Assembly: GCA_947587565.1 (NCBI GenBank)
Contig: CANPYA010000081.1
Coordinates: 1 to 5,604, forward strand
DNA: 5,604 nt
Reading direction: 5' to 3'
From: an uncultured Bacilli bacterium
GTDB lineage: Bacteria > Bacillota_I > Bacilli_A > RF39 > UBA660
Below are positions 4,552-5,604 of this stretch, piece after piece. The translations under genes were made by a program, and so were the position numbers. The first letter of the stretch is position 1. Every line of letters starts with the position of its first letter. The notes under the pieces were generated by a model. It was not told the DNA's origin. It did not search any database and saw only the letters and a list, made by a program, of their open reading frames with translations.

Positions 4552-5352
4552 CTATAAAAACCATATTACTACAACATAAAATATTATAACAAATGATAAA
4601 CTATCAATCCGGTCTAAAATCCCACCGTGTCCGGGAATAAAATTGGAAAAATCTTTAATTTCATTTTCTCTTTTGACTTTACTATAGAATAAATCTCCTA
4701 ACTGCCCAATCATCGATAATAATAAAGTAATGAAAACAATTTTAAAATTAATTGGGTTAATTAAATTATGATAGAAAATCAAAGAAATTGTGGAACCTCC
4801 AATTAAACCAGCAACTGTGCCTTCCCATGATTTATTCGGACTTATCTTTGGCTTTAATTTATTCTTACCTACTAAACTACCAATTAAATAAGCAAACATA
4901 TCCGTAAATATTGTAACTGCTAATAAATATAGTAACAAATAAATATTAATATTCCGCATAACTATTAAAAGATTAAATGTAAAACCAATTAAATAAATAA
5001 ATCCTAATAAATAAAAAGCATCAGTTGTTAAATACTCTTCTTTATTATATAACACAGTTGGCAATAATATTAATATAAGTGGTACTAAAACTTTCGAAAA
5101 ACTAACGGCATAATCAAAAGTAAATTTCCCATAACTACCAAAAACTAAATAAAGTAAAGCCACTAAACCACAAATACTGGCGACAAGAGGTATTGGTTTA
5201 TGACTTTTTTTTAAATCCAATACTTCTTTATAAGCTAAAACACTTAACACTCCTGCTGCCGCCGCAAATAAATAACCCCCATAATATATAACTGGTACTA
5301 AAATTATAAGCATCACAATTATACTTATAATTCTCACCTTTAGATCCTTCAT
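4552..5352 (-). CDS. cdsA: Phosphatidate cytidylyltransferase (CDP-diacylglycerol synthase)
   Basis: The enzyme makes CDP-diacylglycerol from phosphatidic acid and CTP in the membrane, the precursor of phosphatidylglycerol and cardiolipin. The complete family signature lies at 224-250: SKVKRENEIKDF, then PGHGGILDRID, matching every defined position of the pattern S-x-[LIVMF]-K-R-x4-K-D...H-G-G-x2-D-R-x-D. Also present are TDMFAYLIG (150-158), SPNKSWEG (171-178) and GQLGD (216-220), which hold the acidic metal-binding residues. About eight hydrophobic helices cover the rest. At 266 aa it has normal length. The start is supported by GGAGG at 5361-5365, 8 nt upstream of the ATG. The next gene, rseP, begins 14 bp after its stop, a common Bacillota order; uppS, usually just upstream, is missing and a DivIVA-like gene end takes its place. 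Confidence 0.96.
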   Translation of the reverse strand: MKDLKVRIISIIVMLIILVPVIYYGGYLFAAAAGVLSVLAYKEVLDLKKSHKPIPLVASICGLVALLYLVFGSYGKFTFDYAVSFSKVLVPLILILLPTVLYNKEEYLTTDAFYLLGFIYLIGFTFNLLIVMRNINIYLLLYLLAVTIFTDMFAYLIGSLVGKNKLKPKISPNKSWEGTVAGLIGGSTISLIFYHNLINPINFKIVFITLLLSMIGQLGDLFYSKVKRENEIKDFSNFIPGHGGILDRIDSLSFVIIFYVVVIWFL

Positions 5353-5360
5353 TTAAACTT

Positions 5361-5411
5361 CCTCCATACAATTATATTCTATAATAAAGTATACTATTAT
5401 TTCCATTTCAA
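5361..5411 (-). promoter_or_regulatory. Shine-Dalgarno and tentative promoter of cdsA-rseP
   Basis: GGAGG (plus 5361-5365) is a strong ribosome-binding site. Upstream on the minus strand TTGAAA (5406-5411) is a -35 candidate, paired with TATTAT at 5381-5386 at a long 19-bp spacing. A perfect TATAAT at 5371-5376 would start transcription almost on the Shine-Dalgarno and has no good -35. A promoter is needed because a terminator precedes, but the exact boxes are unsure. Confidence 0.45.
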
Positions 5412-5413
5412 GT

Positions 5414-5439
5414 AAAGAAAAAGTGTAGAATTTCTACAC
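5414..5439 (-). terminator. Intrinsic terminator overlapping the DivIVA-like stop codon
   Basis: On the minus strand GTGTAGA/TCTACAC forms seven perfect pairs around a three-base loop and is followed by TTTTTCTTT (plus 5414-5422). The last sense codon (GTG) and the TAG stop lie in the 5' arm of the stem. Confidence 0.85.
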
Positions 5440-5604
5440 CAATGTTTCAATATCTAGTCTTTCTAGTGAATCTAATTCACTTTCTAAAATATCTTTATAT
5501 TTTCTTTTATAATCTCGAACTTGTCGTTGTAATTTAGTTGCTTCGGTTTCAACTTTTTCCGCTCTTATTAAGGCATTATTAACTATTCTAGAGGCATTTC
5601 TCTT
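5434..5604 (-). CDS. DivIVA-like cell-division protein, C-terminal 56 residues only
   Basis: Read from the right edge, this open frame runs 56 codons to a TAG and has no start in the window. It is a highly charged coiled-coil-like segment: RIVNNALIRAEKVETEA, then KLQRQVRDYKRKYKDI, then LESELDSLERLDIETLV. The repeated A-x-x-I/L-x-x-A spacing, the R-x-Y-K-R-K stretch and the short acidic end resemble the C-terminus of DivIVA/GpsB-type proteins, which mark cell poles and septa in Gram-positive bacteria. It is followed by a terminator, so it is the last gene of its transcript. Other coiled-coil proteins cannot be excluded from so short a piece. Confidence 0.7.
   Translation of the reverse strand, partial: KRNASRIVNNALIRAEKVETEATKLQRQVRDYKRKYKDILESELDSLERLDIETLV

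Noticed and set aside
5423..5439. Relation between the divIVA terminator stem and the GTAGAAT/ATTCTAC arms near 2676 and 2757
   Set aside because: They share only a short GTAGAA/TTCTAC core, which is likely by chance in this composition.

Overview
The window looks like chromosomal DNA from a very AT-rich, low-GC Gram-positive bacterium (Firmicutes/Bacillota). The conserved genes (divIVA end, cdsA, rseP, fthC) are Bacillota-like. Intrinsic terminators end in U-tracts, Shine-Dalgarno sites are of the GGAGG/AGGTG type, and codons are strongly A/T-ended. TGA is used as a stop (end of the 5-formyl-THF cyclo-ligase gene) and Trp is TGG, so the genetic code is the standard bacterial one and not the Mycoplasma code. 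An uncultured gut-type Bacilli/Erysipelotrichia-like lineage is my guess; the sequence does not prove it.

Layout, right to left, because nearly everything is on the minus strand. (1) 5434-5604: C-terminal end of a DivIVA-like cell-division/polarity protein, closed by a terminator whose stem includes the stop codon. (2) 4552-5352 and 3494-4537: cdsA (CDP-diacylglycerol synthase) and rseP (site-2 intramembrane metalloprotease), 14 bp apart and surely one transcript, closed by a strong terminator. (3) 2923-3447: 5-formyltetrahydrofolate cyclo-ligase, then tRNA-Arg(CCG) at 2834-2910, closed by a terminator at 2801-2820. (4) 1992-2790: an island transcribed the other way (plus strand). It holds a solitary PemK/MazF-like toxin gene followed by a short region (2628-2790) that looks like an independent small-RNA gene: tandem palindromes around a good promoter, three consecutive hairpins and a fourth terminator-like hairpin. 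(5) 1-1737, minus strand again: a single-pass membrane protein of unknown function whose stop codon overlaps the start of a membrane-anchored protein with two tandem solute-binding-type (SBP family 3-like) domains. That second gene runs off the left edge.

How the parts relate. cdsA and rseP are envelope housekeeping genes (phospholipid precursor synthesis and regulated intramembrane proteolysis). fthC and the tRNA are folate and translation housekeeping. The left operon looks like an extracytoplasmic sensing or binding module. The MazF-like island sits between two opposite-facing housekeeping units, next to the 3' end of a tRNA, and differs from a neighbour in Thr codon choice, as expected for acquired cargo. 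The least explained part is the putative ~100-nt RNA downstream of the toxin. Four of its hairpins each contain one G-U pair that is valid only in the plus-strand transcript, a consistent sign that the functional molecule is a plus-strand RNA.
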